Shown: positions 22,263 through 33,948 of the stretch, in pieces
Numbering within the stretch: position 1 is the stretch's first letter
Layout of the letters: each line of letters starts with the position of its first letter
From: Pterobdella sp. o SKG-2022
Lineage: Eukaryota > Annelida > Clitellata > Hirudinida > Piscicolidae
DNA length: 64,000 nt
Reading direction: 5' to 3'
Assembly (NCBI GenBank): GCA_964035795.1
Contig: OZ038322.1
Coordinates: 20,252,674-20,316,673, forward strand
Translations under genes and position numbers: made by a program
Notes under the pieces: model-generated
Told to the model about the DNA's origin: nothing
Seen by the model: the letters and a program-made list of their open reading frames with translations, nothing else
The model's database searches: none

Positions 22263-24827
22263 ATGGCCCCATCATCCTACTTGCAAAATCGGAATTTCAA
22301 AAATTTTCCAATCTACTGGATCAACATATTTTTGTTTGTTTGTTTTGTGTTTTCTGAAATACATGAAGAACAAAACATCAAAAGTATTTTTACAAAATTT
22401 GAAAAGTGTGGAAATATTCAAAAAGACAAAACTAGAAAAGGTACCTTGTATTGCAAACTTACTTGATAATGTAAGCTAGGCTTTCGAAAAGCTTCGTGTC
22501 ATTTAATAAATACTTTGTGTTTGTTGTCCTTACTTTTAGAATCAGGCTATTGTACTTCATCACAAACTTACTCGTTTTTTAGTAGAGTTTCTCAGAGCGT
22601 TGAAAAAATCTATATTCTCAATAACCTCTTATTACGAAATTTAATTTATAAACTTCCATTATTGAACTACCGATTTTTCACTTCAGTGATGAAAGAGCTT
22701 GAGAAAGAAAGGCTAGCAGAGACAAGGATGGTAGGTTACCATTACGAACTATTGAGTGACTTTAGTCACTGTTTGATCTCCAGAGTCGACGTGAAAAAGT
22801 GCTCTCTCATTTACAGGCCTTCCTCCCAGCTAGGTGCACTTTGACGTTTATCTCTTTCATTGCAACCTAATTCTTTCTTTTAACTGTGTCTCTCCAACAA
22901 AAACTAATTCACAATAATTAGAATTATACTTACAGTAACGACAAAGCTGTTCATAAGAAAAAACACGGCTTTGTTGGATCAGATGAAAAAACAATTTATT
23001 GAGAAACTCGTTAAAGATGGAGTAGAAGAATATTCGAGAAAAATAAAATACCAGAAAACTATTGCCAATCAGAGTTGTCAGGTGCAAAAATACCTCGAGG
23101 AAGTGATGATTTTGCGCGCCAAAAACCAACGCTTGAATGCTTCCCTCTCTATGATGGGAGAAAAGCTTATTGAATGTATGCTTTTTAAGAATAGAGTATA
23201 GATTATTAATCCTTACAGAACTCTTTATTTTATTTGTAATAACTGATTTTGTTAGTTAGAATTTTATTTATCAAAAATCCAAAATGAAAAACAATCATAA
23301 TTATCAAATGAATACGGATTATTAACAAAAAAATTATTTGAACCTTAAGTTCAATTCGAGAACGACAAGTTACGAACAACCACAATGTGCCCGACCACAA
23401 CTGCAAACATCCAACTGATGAATGAAGCCCAAGACAACAGAATTAAAAATAAAATTTTGTTGAAAACGTTGATTGAAAAAGACAATTTGATTGAAAATTA
23501 CCAGAAGCAACTAACAAAGTTATCAAAAATGGTTCAGAGCCAAAGAGTGTTGTTAAGATTCTATTCAACAATATTAAATACCAATAAAAAAATAGGAGGT
23601 TTGAAGAGGATTAAGGACAAGATAGAAATGGCAAAAATTTTGAAAACTTGTCTGCCTTTCATGCTTCATTCAAACGAGCAAGAATATAAAATCGATAACG
23701 AATATACTGGTATAATTAACGATGTTCAATCAGAAAAAGAACTTTATTATCTTACAAAAACCCTCGTTAGCACATCTTCCTCTACTGGAATTTTATTTGA
23801 TAATACGACTGTCAAGCATCTTTCAGCCGTAAAAACACCGCCATTATCATCAACCAACAAAATAGATCAAAATAAAGTGTCCACTAGTAAATATCGTTCC
23901 AAGATAGTTTTTAGTCAAAAATCCGAAATGGAACCTTCTTTTAAGAAACTCTCAACACCGAAGACCACATCTTTCAAAATCTCTGCCAAAAAGCCATCAA
24001 AATCATATATATCTACCAAAATCCCTCTCAAAAAGCCATCAAAATCATATCATATATCTACCAATACACCTCTCTCATCACCAATTAACAAAACAGATCA
24101 AAATAAAGAATCCACTAGTAAATATCGTACCAAGATAGTTATCAATCAAAAATCCAAAGTGAAACCTTTTTCTAAAAAACTCTCAAAACCAAAGTCCATA
24201 CCCTCCAAAATCCCTCCCAAAAAGTCATCAAAATCATATTATAAACCTACCAAGAAGCCAATCAGACTGAAAACTCTTTCAATCCATTCTTCTCATAGGA
24301 CCACAACAGAACAACACTTTTACTTCTCCACCATTAACATTAGCTCTACATTGGGAACCACTGAAAGAGTTACTGAGAACACTACTTATGCAACAGATGT
24401 GTCTAATACCCATGGGATAAATAGCACTCTTCCAACTCCCAGCAGAACTCTACGTTCCACCAGCATTGAAAACACCTCTACAACGTGCACTTCAACCACC
24501 ACATTTTCCACTACATACGAAAGTACTTTTTCTACTTCATGTGTATCAGATTTAACTTCTACTCTATCTAGCACCAGCACTTCTCTTAATGGTGTTTCAA
24601 CCACAGACACTCTGACTAGCATTGAAGACATCACCATGACTACATTTTCTATTTCTTTCTCTACATACGAAAGTTCTTTTTCTACTACATCTGTATCGGA
24701 AACAACTTCTTTTATGTCCAGCACTTCTCTTACGGGTGATTCAACCACTGTCACTTCAACCGAAACTACAGAAATTTCTACCACTATTTCAAGTACTGTA
24801 TCTTCAGCTACAGATTATTACTACTAA
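22263..24827 (+). CDS. Secreted Ser/Thr-rich, mucin-like orphan protein, 4 exons
   Basis: Exons: 22263-22440, 22540-22734, 22936-23175, 23350-24827, in phase, about 596 aa. The start gives a signal-peptide-like N terminus with hydrophobic core IYWINIFLFVCFVF. A charged, probably helical region follows (exons 2 to early 4, e.g. KKQFIEKLVKDGVEEYSRK, LLKTLIEKDNLIENYQKQL). Then comes a Lys/Ser/Pro-rich section with a tandem duplication of about 76 residues built on DQNK-x-STSKYR-x-KIV and KKPSKSY (DNA about 23853-24250). The C terminus is a Ser/Thr-rich tract with a second tandem repeat of about 50 residues containing TYES and FSTT (about 24505-24790). Ser/Thr density suggests O-glycosylation, so a mucus or matrix role is inferred. 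No family is recognised. An AATAAA lies at 25007. Intron 1 is largely a half MITE. Confidence 0.75.
22464..22529 (+). mobile_element. Half copy of the family-1 palindromic element in intron 1 of the mucin-like gene
   Basis: Matches the right arm of the element at 6338-6476: shared CGAAAAGCTTCGTG, then TTAATAAATACTTTGTGTTTG. Only one arm is present. It makes up most of the 99-bp intron and runs into the pyrimidine tract of the exon-2 acceptor that ends at 22539. Confidence 0.65.
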
Positions 24828-25102
24828 CATTGTTATAATAGTTAATTTTCCACTAATTCTTATAACACTATTGGCATGAATCTTCTAAAAAACACTGATT
24901 TAGGTCTAATATATAAACTGATGATTTGAACGATTTGTTGATTATTATAAATTAAAAATAACAAGTCAATAACAAAATATTTATCTTAACTATTAAAACT
25001 CAAAAAAATAAAGCTAAATTTTAAACTGTTAAAAAATTTCAGAAAAGATTCATATTTCCATTTGTAAAACCATTTGAATTTCCTAATCGCAAAGTAGCTG
25101 TG

Positions 25103-28100
25103 TTATCTTTGCAGTTGCTTTCCTTCACCCTTCCACAATTCCTTTAGCACTACTTCGCACTTGAGGTCTCTCAGTGCATATCTCGCCTCGTCACCGCACA
25201 CCAGGTCATAATCTTTTATGGCCTTCAATGTTTTGAAATATTAATCCAATAGTTAGCTAAACATTTATTGAAATCAATATTAAGATTATCACTAAATTTA
25301 ATAAGACAGAAACCCGACGTGGCTTCTGTAAAAGCCCACGATATTCAAAATAAAAGACTCAAACTTTATTTAAAAGCTTTTCGACTCCTTCATCAACGAA
25401 CAAGTAAACTGAGTCCTGGTTCCTACTGGCTATGTTCCTAATCATTATACTGCAGGCTCTCTGGCAAGAAAAAAATTTCTAACTTGGATTTGAATAAATT
25501 ATAAAACTTCATGGATACGAGTACATGGAAAAAATTTATTTATAAAAAACTTGAATTCTATACGTTCAATATTATTACCTGAAAGTCAAAAACATTAGCT
25601 TGAAAACCATGCACTCACCAGTACTACAGGCGCTTTGTTATGCTTCTCCATCATTTTTGAACACACCACATGAATCTGTCCTTCCTGTAGAAATCTTGAA
25701 AAATTAAAATTTATAATTATATTATTTCGTAATAAAGGTGATATATTACGCAGCATATATATGGCCAAACCTACTGATACCTTAACCTCAATTATATCTA
25801 TCTAACTTTGGCAGTAAGTTTCAAAAATTGAATATTATAACATCCAAATTGCGTAAAAAATTATGAGTCATTGAGGATTTTTATAAAACGGTCGAATTAA
25901 AACTAAAAATAATCTTTTTATACCTACACTAATGCATTAATGAAAGCCATAAATATGAATTCAAAGCTAAAGTGTCATACAAAAATTTTTGTTAATAATA
26001 TCAAATCCTACTTGGCGCCATATTCGCCATGTCTGAGACACACAGAAGCGATGCACAAAGCAGCAGCTTGACAGACACCGCTCTCATGCAGGTAAGTTAA
26101 TATTATTGACGGAAGGATTCTGCTGGCTGTGAGAGTTTAATAGGGTCACGTGATGAAAACTTACTGAACTTAAGATAATGATATTTAAATCATTTATTAA
26201 CGTCAAATTTTAGATAAGTTTTTTTTTATTAGTATAAGTGTTTCTATGAATGGAAGAGCAAGAACGTAATGAATTTTGAGACTGCTTAACATGCACCCAA
26301 GCTTGCTGTAACCCTTGTCACAGGTGAAGATATAAACGTTTCTAGATTGTAAAATGAAGATTTTATTGATTTTCTTTAGCCAAAGTAAATACTGAAAATT
26401 ATTTGAACACTGAAGGTAGTAGGAAGTACTAAAGTACTTGATAATGTTACTTTGTTAACGAAAAGCTTTGTACTTAATAAAATTACCTTTAGTGTTCAAA
26501 TAATTTGCAACATTTTATTGATTTTTGAAAACTATTTAATCTGGACCTTTCGGATGTGAATTCGTTTTTTGGATAAATATAAAAATAATTTTGAAACCTT
26601 CTTGTTTTTCAACCACAGCTTGCTTGACTTTGTCACTTCCAGATAAAGCCTTTATAAACTAAAATGAATTTGAATATATATCTTAACAATTTTATTGATA
26701 AAATCGAAGTCATCATAAAAAACCAGTTCAAAACCTTTATAACCAAAGCGCCTACCTGCAAAGAAGCTATTATTAGCGCAGATTTTATTTTCTTTCCAGC
26801 CTCATCCAACTTTTCATTGTTATCCACAAGTCTATCTAACAATTCCATCACACTCTTCACACCTCCCTTGTCACATATATGCACACAAACATCCTCCCTC
26901 ACTGATAAATTCCCAATGGTCGATAGTAATTCAGCTTGAATTTTTTTAAATAATAAATTCCCGTTTGTTTCTTCAATTTCTGACGTATCCTGGGCGTCTT
27001 CCTTGTCTTGCTCCTTCTCCTGTTGCTTTGATCTGTTGTATACTGCAATGAAATTGTATTATATAATGTTTTCAAGCTTTTCAATCTAGATTTCATAGAT
27101 GGTGTATAATGCTTTGAATGTAACAGCCATAGAAACATACTTTAAAAAGACAAAAATAATACAAATAAAACTAAAATTTGAATGAATTGAAAAAATAAAT
27201 GAATCAACAGAGATAAAGAGTGCAACCTTTGAAGACATCCAACAAGACAGATACAGCTTGACAGTCATTCACAAGGTAAACAGATCTATCATGGGATCTA
27301 CCAAAGGTCACTCTGACATCATCATCAGTTACCAGAGCACGTATCATCAAACATGTTTTGTATGTTAGAACCTTTATGATTGGTTGAAAATGAATTCGAA
27401 GGATCAACTTTTAATGATTAATTGATTGGATTCTTTATAGTCAATTTTTCAATTAAATTTTGATGTTAAAAAATAGTTTAAAAATTTAATGTCATTTATT
27501 ATAAATAAAAATTCAAACTAAAATTAAAAAATTGGAGTTGCATATTTAGTCTTACCAATCTTATATCAAATGATAGTTTTATGCATATAAATTATTGACT
27601 ATAACATTGTATAAAACAATGTATCATTAAACAACTTCCCACCTTGAAAGATTGTTTGGCAGACAAGTCTTCAAACTCACTACCTTCAATTACTCTGTGT
27701 GGCATGGTAATGAGTACTTGGAATTTATTTTTAAGATATCTAACGTTGATATTTCTATGCACATATTTGAGTTATAGAGATGAAAACAATCGCTACAGGC
27801 ACAATTCTGCAATAGAACTAGAATAACTTTAAAAATAATAAACCAACAAATGAAAAGTTAATTTAATGAATTAAGTATATTTAGTTATTAGTCCTACCTC
27901 ACTCCATCTCTCAAAAGATGCACAAAAGACTTAGTGAGACCACTGTTGTTAATGATATGCTTGTTACCTTCATGCATGAACATGCAGTTCTTGAAGAGAT
28001 CTGCCAAGAATTTCAAGTTGCTCAAATGAATGGAAAGAATAGTTGTTGCAGAGGTATTCAATGTTAAACTTGAAATAGTCTCCAAATTTGTGTTTGTAGT

Positions 28101-28969
28101 TTCTTTTTTTTCTAAATTTTTATTTTTAATATTTTCATCAAATGTTTTGAGAGTATTTTGGACAAGGCTAACAAACAATTCAGCGAAATGTTTCAATGTT
28201 TCAAAATATTGAGGGGTGAGAAGATCAGGTTGTTGGAAACTCACACCCACAAGAGTCTGTAACAGTTTCTGAAACACCCTCAAATTATTCTTAACATTTT
28301 GTGTTTTTTCAGCAGTACCCATAAGCTTCATTTTTAATTCAATTTCTTGCCAGTTGATTTGTTTCATTTTACTGATTCCATTCATTAAGGCATCAAAAGT
28401 CTTGGCTTTCCCCACCACTACCCTCTCAGGCAAACCTATTTTACATGTTTCAATAATGAATTTGCAATGCTCCACTATGGATTCTACTTGGGATTCTAAT
28501 ATGCTCTCATCAGAAGGAGCTGAAAAATGTATTAGTTTTTCACTTTAGAAAACCAAATTATATGAACAATTAAAAAACAGGGTTATTTTAAATTTTTTTA
28601 AAAAAGATTAATAATATTATTAAGTATTTTAACATTATACTTGACATACATAATGAAATCACAAAATCATTGATAGCTTGAACTTTGTCAGTGACTTTGG
28701 ATAAAAGACCGTTAGAATGATTTTTGGTACCATCAGGCAGATAGGACGATTCCTCTTTGATTAGAGAAGAGAGATCAACTCCCTAATTCAAAGTTTTATG
28801 AAAATAAATTAGTTTATTTATGCAACTTTACGTTAATTTTTTTTTATCATACTTGGGCTTTGAATTGTTCTATAGCATCTTTGATAGCATCAGCCACCGA
28901 CATTTCAAAGTCTTGCACGTTTTCCTTGACCACATCATCAAAAGTTTCCTGATTTATTTTTCTTGCCAT
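25103..28969 (-). CDS. ARMC6: Armadillo repeat-containing protein 6 (ARMC6), 11 exons
   Basis: Exons in transcript order: 28969-28853, 28782-28650, 28519-27898, 27754-27643, 27371-27227, 27042-26756, 26649-26598, 26126-26012, 25694-25619, 25460-25365, 25222-25103. All are in phase, giving about 624 aa. The N terminus INQETFDDVVKENVQDFEMS matches the ARMC6 start (QETFD-x-V-x-EN). Later matches are VTDDDVRVTFGRSHD, ALSGSDKVKQAVVE, GVCQAAALCIASVCLR, ACSIMIRNIASR and the C terminus ARYALRDLKCEVVLKELW. Helical armadillo repeats make a protein-binding scaffold; the molecular role of ARMC6 is poorly known. It is longer than the ~480-500 aa I remember for human, mainly through the 622-bp third exon and a Lys/Glu-rich insert in exon 6. 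A family-1 element lies in intron 7. The gene converges on its neighbour, with stops about 275 bp apart. Confidence 0.93.
26398..26507. mobile_element. Family-1 palindromic element with a shortened left arm, in ARMC6 intron 7
   Basis: The outer ends AATTATTTGAACACT and AGTGTTCAAATAATT are perfect inverted repeats. The right arm TACTTGATAATGTTACTTTG then TTAACGAAAAGCTTTG matches the full copy at 36835-37004 closely. The left arm has lost the AAAGCTTT block. It lies between ARMC6 exons 26649-26598 and 26126-26012. Confidence 0.7.
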
Positions 28970-29617
28970 TTTAAAAAACTTATTTAATATTATTCAGTTT
29001 TACAAAACGAAGAAATGAAAATATTTGAGCCGGCTTAGATTGTTGCTATGATTTGGATTAAAAGTTATGTACTTAAAATGAAATGAGTTTGATAAAAAAT
29101 AAGTTATTTTTTTTTATTGAAAAAAATTCATAATCAAATATATATAAGTTAATTGTTTATTCATTCTTTGAAGGTTTTGAAAAATTCATTTTATAGGTAA
29201 AACTTCAAAATATACATCTAAAAACCCAAAAAAATAGTTTGGAAAATTTTTAGAGTGAAGTTGAAGGCCGTAATCATATTTACTAACACTATCAGCTGGA
29301 GGTTGTTATTGCAGACAAAGAGTCTTTAAATCACACATGAGAATTTTAATAAATAATGTGTTTTATACAACTGAAACTTCGTTTATGTTGTTTTTGATAA
29401 AAATATCTACTTTTTTTTAACTTTCAGTAACTTTTACTAATTAAGTTGCAAAATAAAACGCAGTTGCTTGATTGTTTTCGAAAATGATGCGACTCGTAGA
29501 AAAACAAATTGAATATCACTGAGTTTTTAAATAGATGGCACAATAATAAACTTTTCGTTATATTTCACGGTTCAAGAGAATTCTTACAGCATTATTTATC
29601 GATAAAAATTATTGGAT
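28970..29617. promoter_or_regulatory. Head-to-head promoter region between ARMC6 and the BTB gene
   Basis: 648 bp separate two divergent start codons, so both promoters probably lie here. It is AT-rich and no clear core-promoter motif can be assigned by eye. Confidence 0.4.
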
Positions 29618-30962
29618 ATGGAGAGCGAACCACACGACTTCACTACGCCTGACCCCCTTTCGAGCATAGTTTTGGAGGTTGAGGGACAACATCTCTATGT
29701 GCACAAAGAGATACTTGCCATTTGGTCTCCTGTCTTCCGATCCATGTTCATGGGCAACTTCAAAGAAAAATATGAGAAGAATATAAGTCTGCCTGGAAAA
29801 AAAGTTGAAGAAATAATTGAATTATTCAACTGCATTTACCCTCCCATCAAAACAGTAAATGGTCTGTGCTTTATAATAGTTTTTGTATGGTTTACAATCA
29901 TTTCAAGATTAGTTTAACTTTTGAAGCTCAAATACTAAGCAATTCAACATTCATTCCACTCAATTCCATACTTTTTTTTGAAACTTAAAAATTATTAAAC
30001 TCAAATTCATGCTCTCAGACTCAAATGTGTATTTTCTTCTTCCTTTGGTGGAGGAATACCAAATGGTTGAACTGAAAAAGAAGTGTGAAGGTATTGCCTA
30101 TGTAATTTGAATACCAAATTTTTGAAACTTCATTTACAATCATAATGTTATAATGTTTCAGAATACTAGTATTCATTTATTTTTTGTTAACCTATGACAA
30201 CGGATCAAAAAAATCAATATTATTTTATTCTTGTTCAAAAGAGGTTTGATGAATATAAATAAGATAGAATTGATACATTATTTTCAATATAATTATATCT
30301 AATCATGAATTTTTTTTTCAATTATTATTATGTTTAATTCATCATAACCACTCAAGAGTTTTTGTTGACAAAGCCTGGTAACATGGGGTTGTTGCTTATT
30401 GGACAGCAATATGGACTGAACCAGCTTATGTCCAAGTGCGTTGAGCAGGTTTGTAACGGTTTTACTATATATGCTTTTTTTAGTTGCCATTCATCAGTGT
30501 TAAATTTCATTATGAGGTTTTTTTAGAAGTATTTTACTTTTTATAAATACCTATTTTATTGCTTCAAAGTATTAAACAACTATTCAATTTTTTTGTAACA
30601 ACGTATACATAACTAGATAAACAATCAAAACCTATCCACCAAATCTCACTACTAACAGGTGAAGAGACAAAACTTTTCAGAGTTACAGCGGGATCCATGC
30701 TTTGATAAGTTGGAGCCTGAGAACCTCATCTCCATCCTCCAACTCAAAGTCATGGACCTGGAGGAGTTTATTGAACAGGTTTGATGGGGTTTTTTGCGGG
30801 TTTTTGGAGTGAAAGTTTTTTTTAGAAAAAGTTAAATGCTTCATTTAAACTGTTATTAGCTTCTATTTTTTCCGGTTCCTGCCTCTAACGTGGTGTTAGT
30901 TTTGATAAAGTTAGCTTAAATGAAAACATCTACGACAGTTACAATAAACGTTTCAACTTTCA

Positions 30963-31028
<66 letters not shown>

Positions 31029-31758
31029 CTTTTATTTGAACATCACTAAAATATTAAAAATACGGAGCTTCAGCGAATATTTCTTATTCATTATCAATAC
31101 GTTCATTTATTCAAAAAGAAAATAATTCATAAAAATCTTAATGGTTTTTCTATAGAACCGCAAGGCATATGGCGACAAGCTGGCTCGCTTGTATGGAATT
31201 ATTAGTGATCTTTCTTCTGGTTATGGAAACTTTTGCGCTGAATGCAAGACCAGGAAGGTAATAATAAGGGCAAAAATAATTTGCGATTAATATCTTCTAT
31301 TATTACATAATATATTGTTTCACAATGATAATAACAACCCTCATTTTACACCATTAAAGATAAACGACGCCTGTTTGAACTGCTTGCGTATGTTCAGAGA
31401 CAAAGTCAAGCAGAAGTGTGATGAAGCGAGATCGCATCGTAATAGCCACTCACTGTACATCAAGGATAACTACCATCATAACAATAGCAACAATAATAAC
31501 AACTACAACAGTCCCGCAGCTTCAACAAGTAGTAACAATGGTTTTAACCATAATGAGGGCATGACTGGATGTAGTAATGCCAATAATAATGGTAATAATA
31601 ACAATATTATTGGATCGGGGAACAATAATAACAATAATAACGATGCGAGTAATAATAATAATACTGGAACCCCTGGTTGTTGTTGCACTCACAACACAGG
31701 GAGAAGTGAGAGGGGTGGAAGTTTCCAGAACGTTCCTTCTGATGGGAGTGGTTTGTAG
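29618..31758 (+). CDS. BTB/POZ protein with two CxxC pairs and an Asn-rich tail, 6 exons
   Basis: Exons: 29618-29861, 30019-30090, 30357-30448, 30659-30778, 31156-31257, 31360-31758, in phase, about 342 aa. The start is the ATG at 29618 (MESEPHD). Residues about 13-110 form a BTB/POZ domain: SIVLEVEGQHLYVHKEILAI, SPVFRSMFMGNFKEK, then a helical part (VYFLLPLVEEYQM, LLTKPGNMGLLLIGQQYG). BTB domains dimerise and often bring substrates to CUL3 ligases. A helical middle section follows, then FCAEC (exon 5) and CLNC (exon 6), 8 residues apart. Two CxxC pairs so placed suggest a small zinc-binding knuckle. The last ~110 residues are Asn-rich low complexity from AAC/AAT runs, ending with a CCC cluster. 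There is no Kelch, MATH or C2H2 domain. The partner is unknown. Confidence 0.85.
30966..31025. repeat. (TA)n microsatellite in a BTB-gene intron
   Basis: A pure TA dinucleotide run of nearly 60 bp, preceded by GTGTGT. It lies in the intron between exons 30659-30778 and 31156-31257. Confidence 0.95.
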
Positions 31759-33948
31759 GGTGATTTATCATGGTGGTTTATAATGATTAATCATAATCAT
31801 TAAGTAATTTTTAGAGTAATGAAAAAGTTTAAGTTTTAAAACAAGCTCATTTAATGATATTGGTGTTAATTACTTTAATAATTTCACTGGTACAAAACTA
31901 CTGCTACATTATCAATCTATTACTACTAGTAATAATAATAATTCTGACACTAACAACAAGAAAATATTAGTGACTTGAAGCTCACAACTTTCAGTTTAAA
32001 TATTTGTTTTGAGTGTTTAATTTCATTCTATCAGGATTTTGTATTGGAAATATCGCAATTTTTTCATAACTCTTCTGATTATTTTTAATAAGGCAATACT
32101 TTATAAAGATAATTGAAAATTATTTTGCAAGAAGTTACATTTCAACTGTCTTAAACTTGTGCCTTCATCATTGACTATTGCGGTCTTATCGTTAATCGTG
32201 GTGTATATATAATTGGGAGTTTACAAGTTTACTGTACCTTTTATTGTAGAGAATCATCTTGACACTTTATTAAAATGATTTTTCATAAAAGTTCTTCTTT
32301 ATACTTAAATGATTTGTACAATATCTTTTTAAACAATGTTGTTCCAATTATTTTTCTTACATTCAATTTGAAACTTTAACTCGTTTAAGAGTGCAAATAA
32401 CTAAATAACCCTGAATTTCGTTAATATTTAGTTACTTTTTTACTTCTCTGACATTGTTCATAAGTGGGACTCATGCTTTTGCAACTGAATCCTTATCTGA
32501 GTGACATTTGCTTAGTTACATTGTAGTCTGAGTTGTACATTTTGTTGAATTCCATAATATTTATATTGTCTTATTGTTATTTTTGCCAATGATTCCCAGT
32601 TTATATTTTTTAATCGTGCAAATATTCTCGGCTCATTGTTATATATGGTTTATCTTTCTGAAGTTTGGAGCTTTTCGTTTAGAAATGAGTTAATTTAAGT
32701 TTTATAACACATAATTTAGTATTAGAATTCAAATATTAGTTATATCAAATTGTAAAAAAAGGTTTTGATTTTTAAATGCAAAATAAAATTAAACTTACAA
32801 TAAAAAACTGGTTAAAATTGAAACCTTTATAATATTGAAATAAATTAAACAATAGATTCCGAATGAGAACTCAGCTTTATTGAAGATGCTTTTTTAGACC
32901 TCTCTGCTAAGCTATCGAACCCGAATAGACCACTATAAACTCACAAAGTCTCACATCTTAACCATAATAATTACGAAATAAACTTAAATATTTTAACCAT
33001 TGAGTAATTTTTCTAGCTTCTTCGTTATGCAATCGTTATCAAATCCTTCAGAGGCCTTGTCATATGAAGATCAAAATTAATAAATCTCACTTTGAATATT
33101 TGATTAATCTTAATTTAAAAATGCACAATTTCATTTTGAATATTGATGTAGCTATCTTAAATAATGTTGTGACTTATAAGTTTATGCAACATAATAAAAT
33201 CTCAATGCTTTTGCAACTGAAAACGACCCATTGAATATCGAAATTATTTTTAAAAATTAATTCAAGAAGGTTTTTTATCGAATAAAAAAATATTTAAAAA
33301 AAAGACAAATAAAAGCAAAAATAATAATTTAAGATGACATATGGGTAACATATGACAAGCCAAGGATAAAAAAGTTTGCAAGCGTCTTGATTGGTTGCCC
33401 GGACACTACCATTATATGTGGCATGAAGCCATCCATAGTTTTATCATTAGTTATTATTATTATTATTCATTATCATTATCGTTATGGTGGCAGGAATGCC
33501 ACGATTACGTAATAATTATCAAATTTATTGTGGTAATTAAACAACTTTAAGGTTGACTTACGAGTATAAATATGCTTTGCCTCTTGAAAATTCATTCTAG
33601 TTTATTGGTCAGCTTTTACGTTTTCAAAGTTTTAATAACATTTGTTGCAGTTGAGTTATTAGGACAACTTTTTATTAGTATCAATAAAAAGTTGATAAAA
33701 GTTTTTCTATCTGTTTCAACACTGTAGCCTTGTACTTCTATTGATAACATCCTAATGGTAACGATCAAAAAATTACAAGTTTCTTACTAAAGGCACGAGT
33801 TAATGGACAATAAAAACTACCTCTATTATAAATACCTTATTACAATCGTTTGATTTTTCCAAATATAATCAACCTATACCTCTACCTAAATAATACTAAG
33901 CTCTACGGAATAAGTTTGGATACCAGCAACCCTTAGCTAAAAATTTTG
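31759..33948. other. Intergenic region, nothing recognised
   Basis: 2.2 kb of AT-rich sequence between two plus-strand genes. The first part should be the 3' UTR of the BTB gene and the last part should hold the promoter of the four-finger gene. A TTA run lies near 33452-33470. No gene, RNA gene or clear repeat element was seen. Confidence 0.5.

Noticed and set aside
24386..24784. 132-codon minus-strand ORF rich in Val and Glu
   Set aside because: It is the complement of the Ser/Thr-rich repeats of the mucin-like gene; ACC/TCT codons read backwards give Val/Glu/Arg.
31503..31688. Leu-rich minus-strand ORF and an Ile-rich plus-strand ORF
   Set aside because: Both are other-frame readings of the AAT/AAC repeats that encode the Asn-rich tail of the BTB protein.
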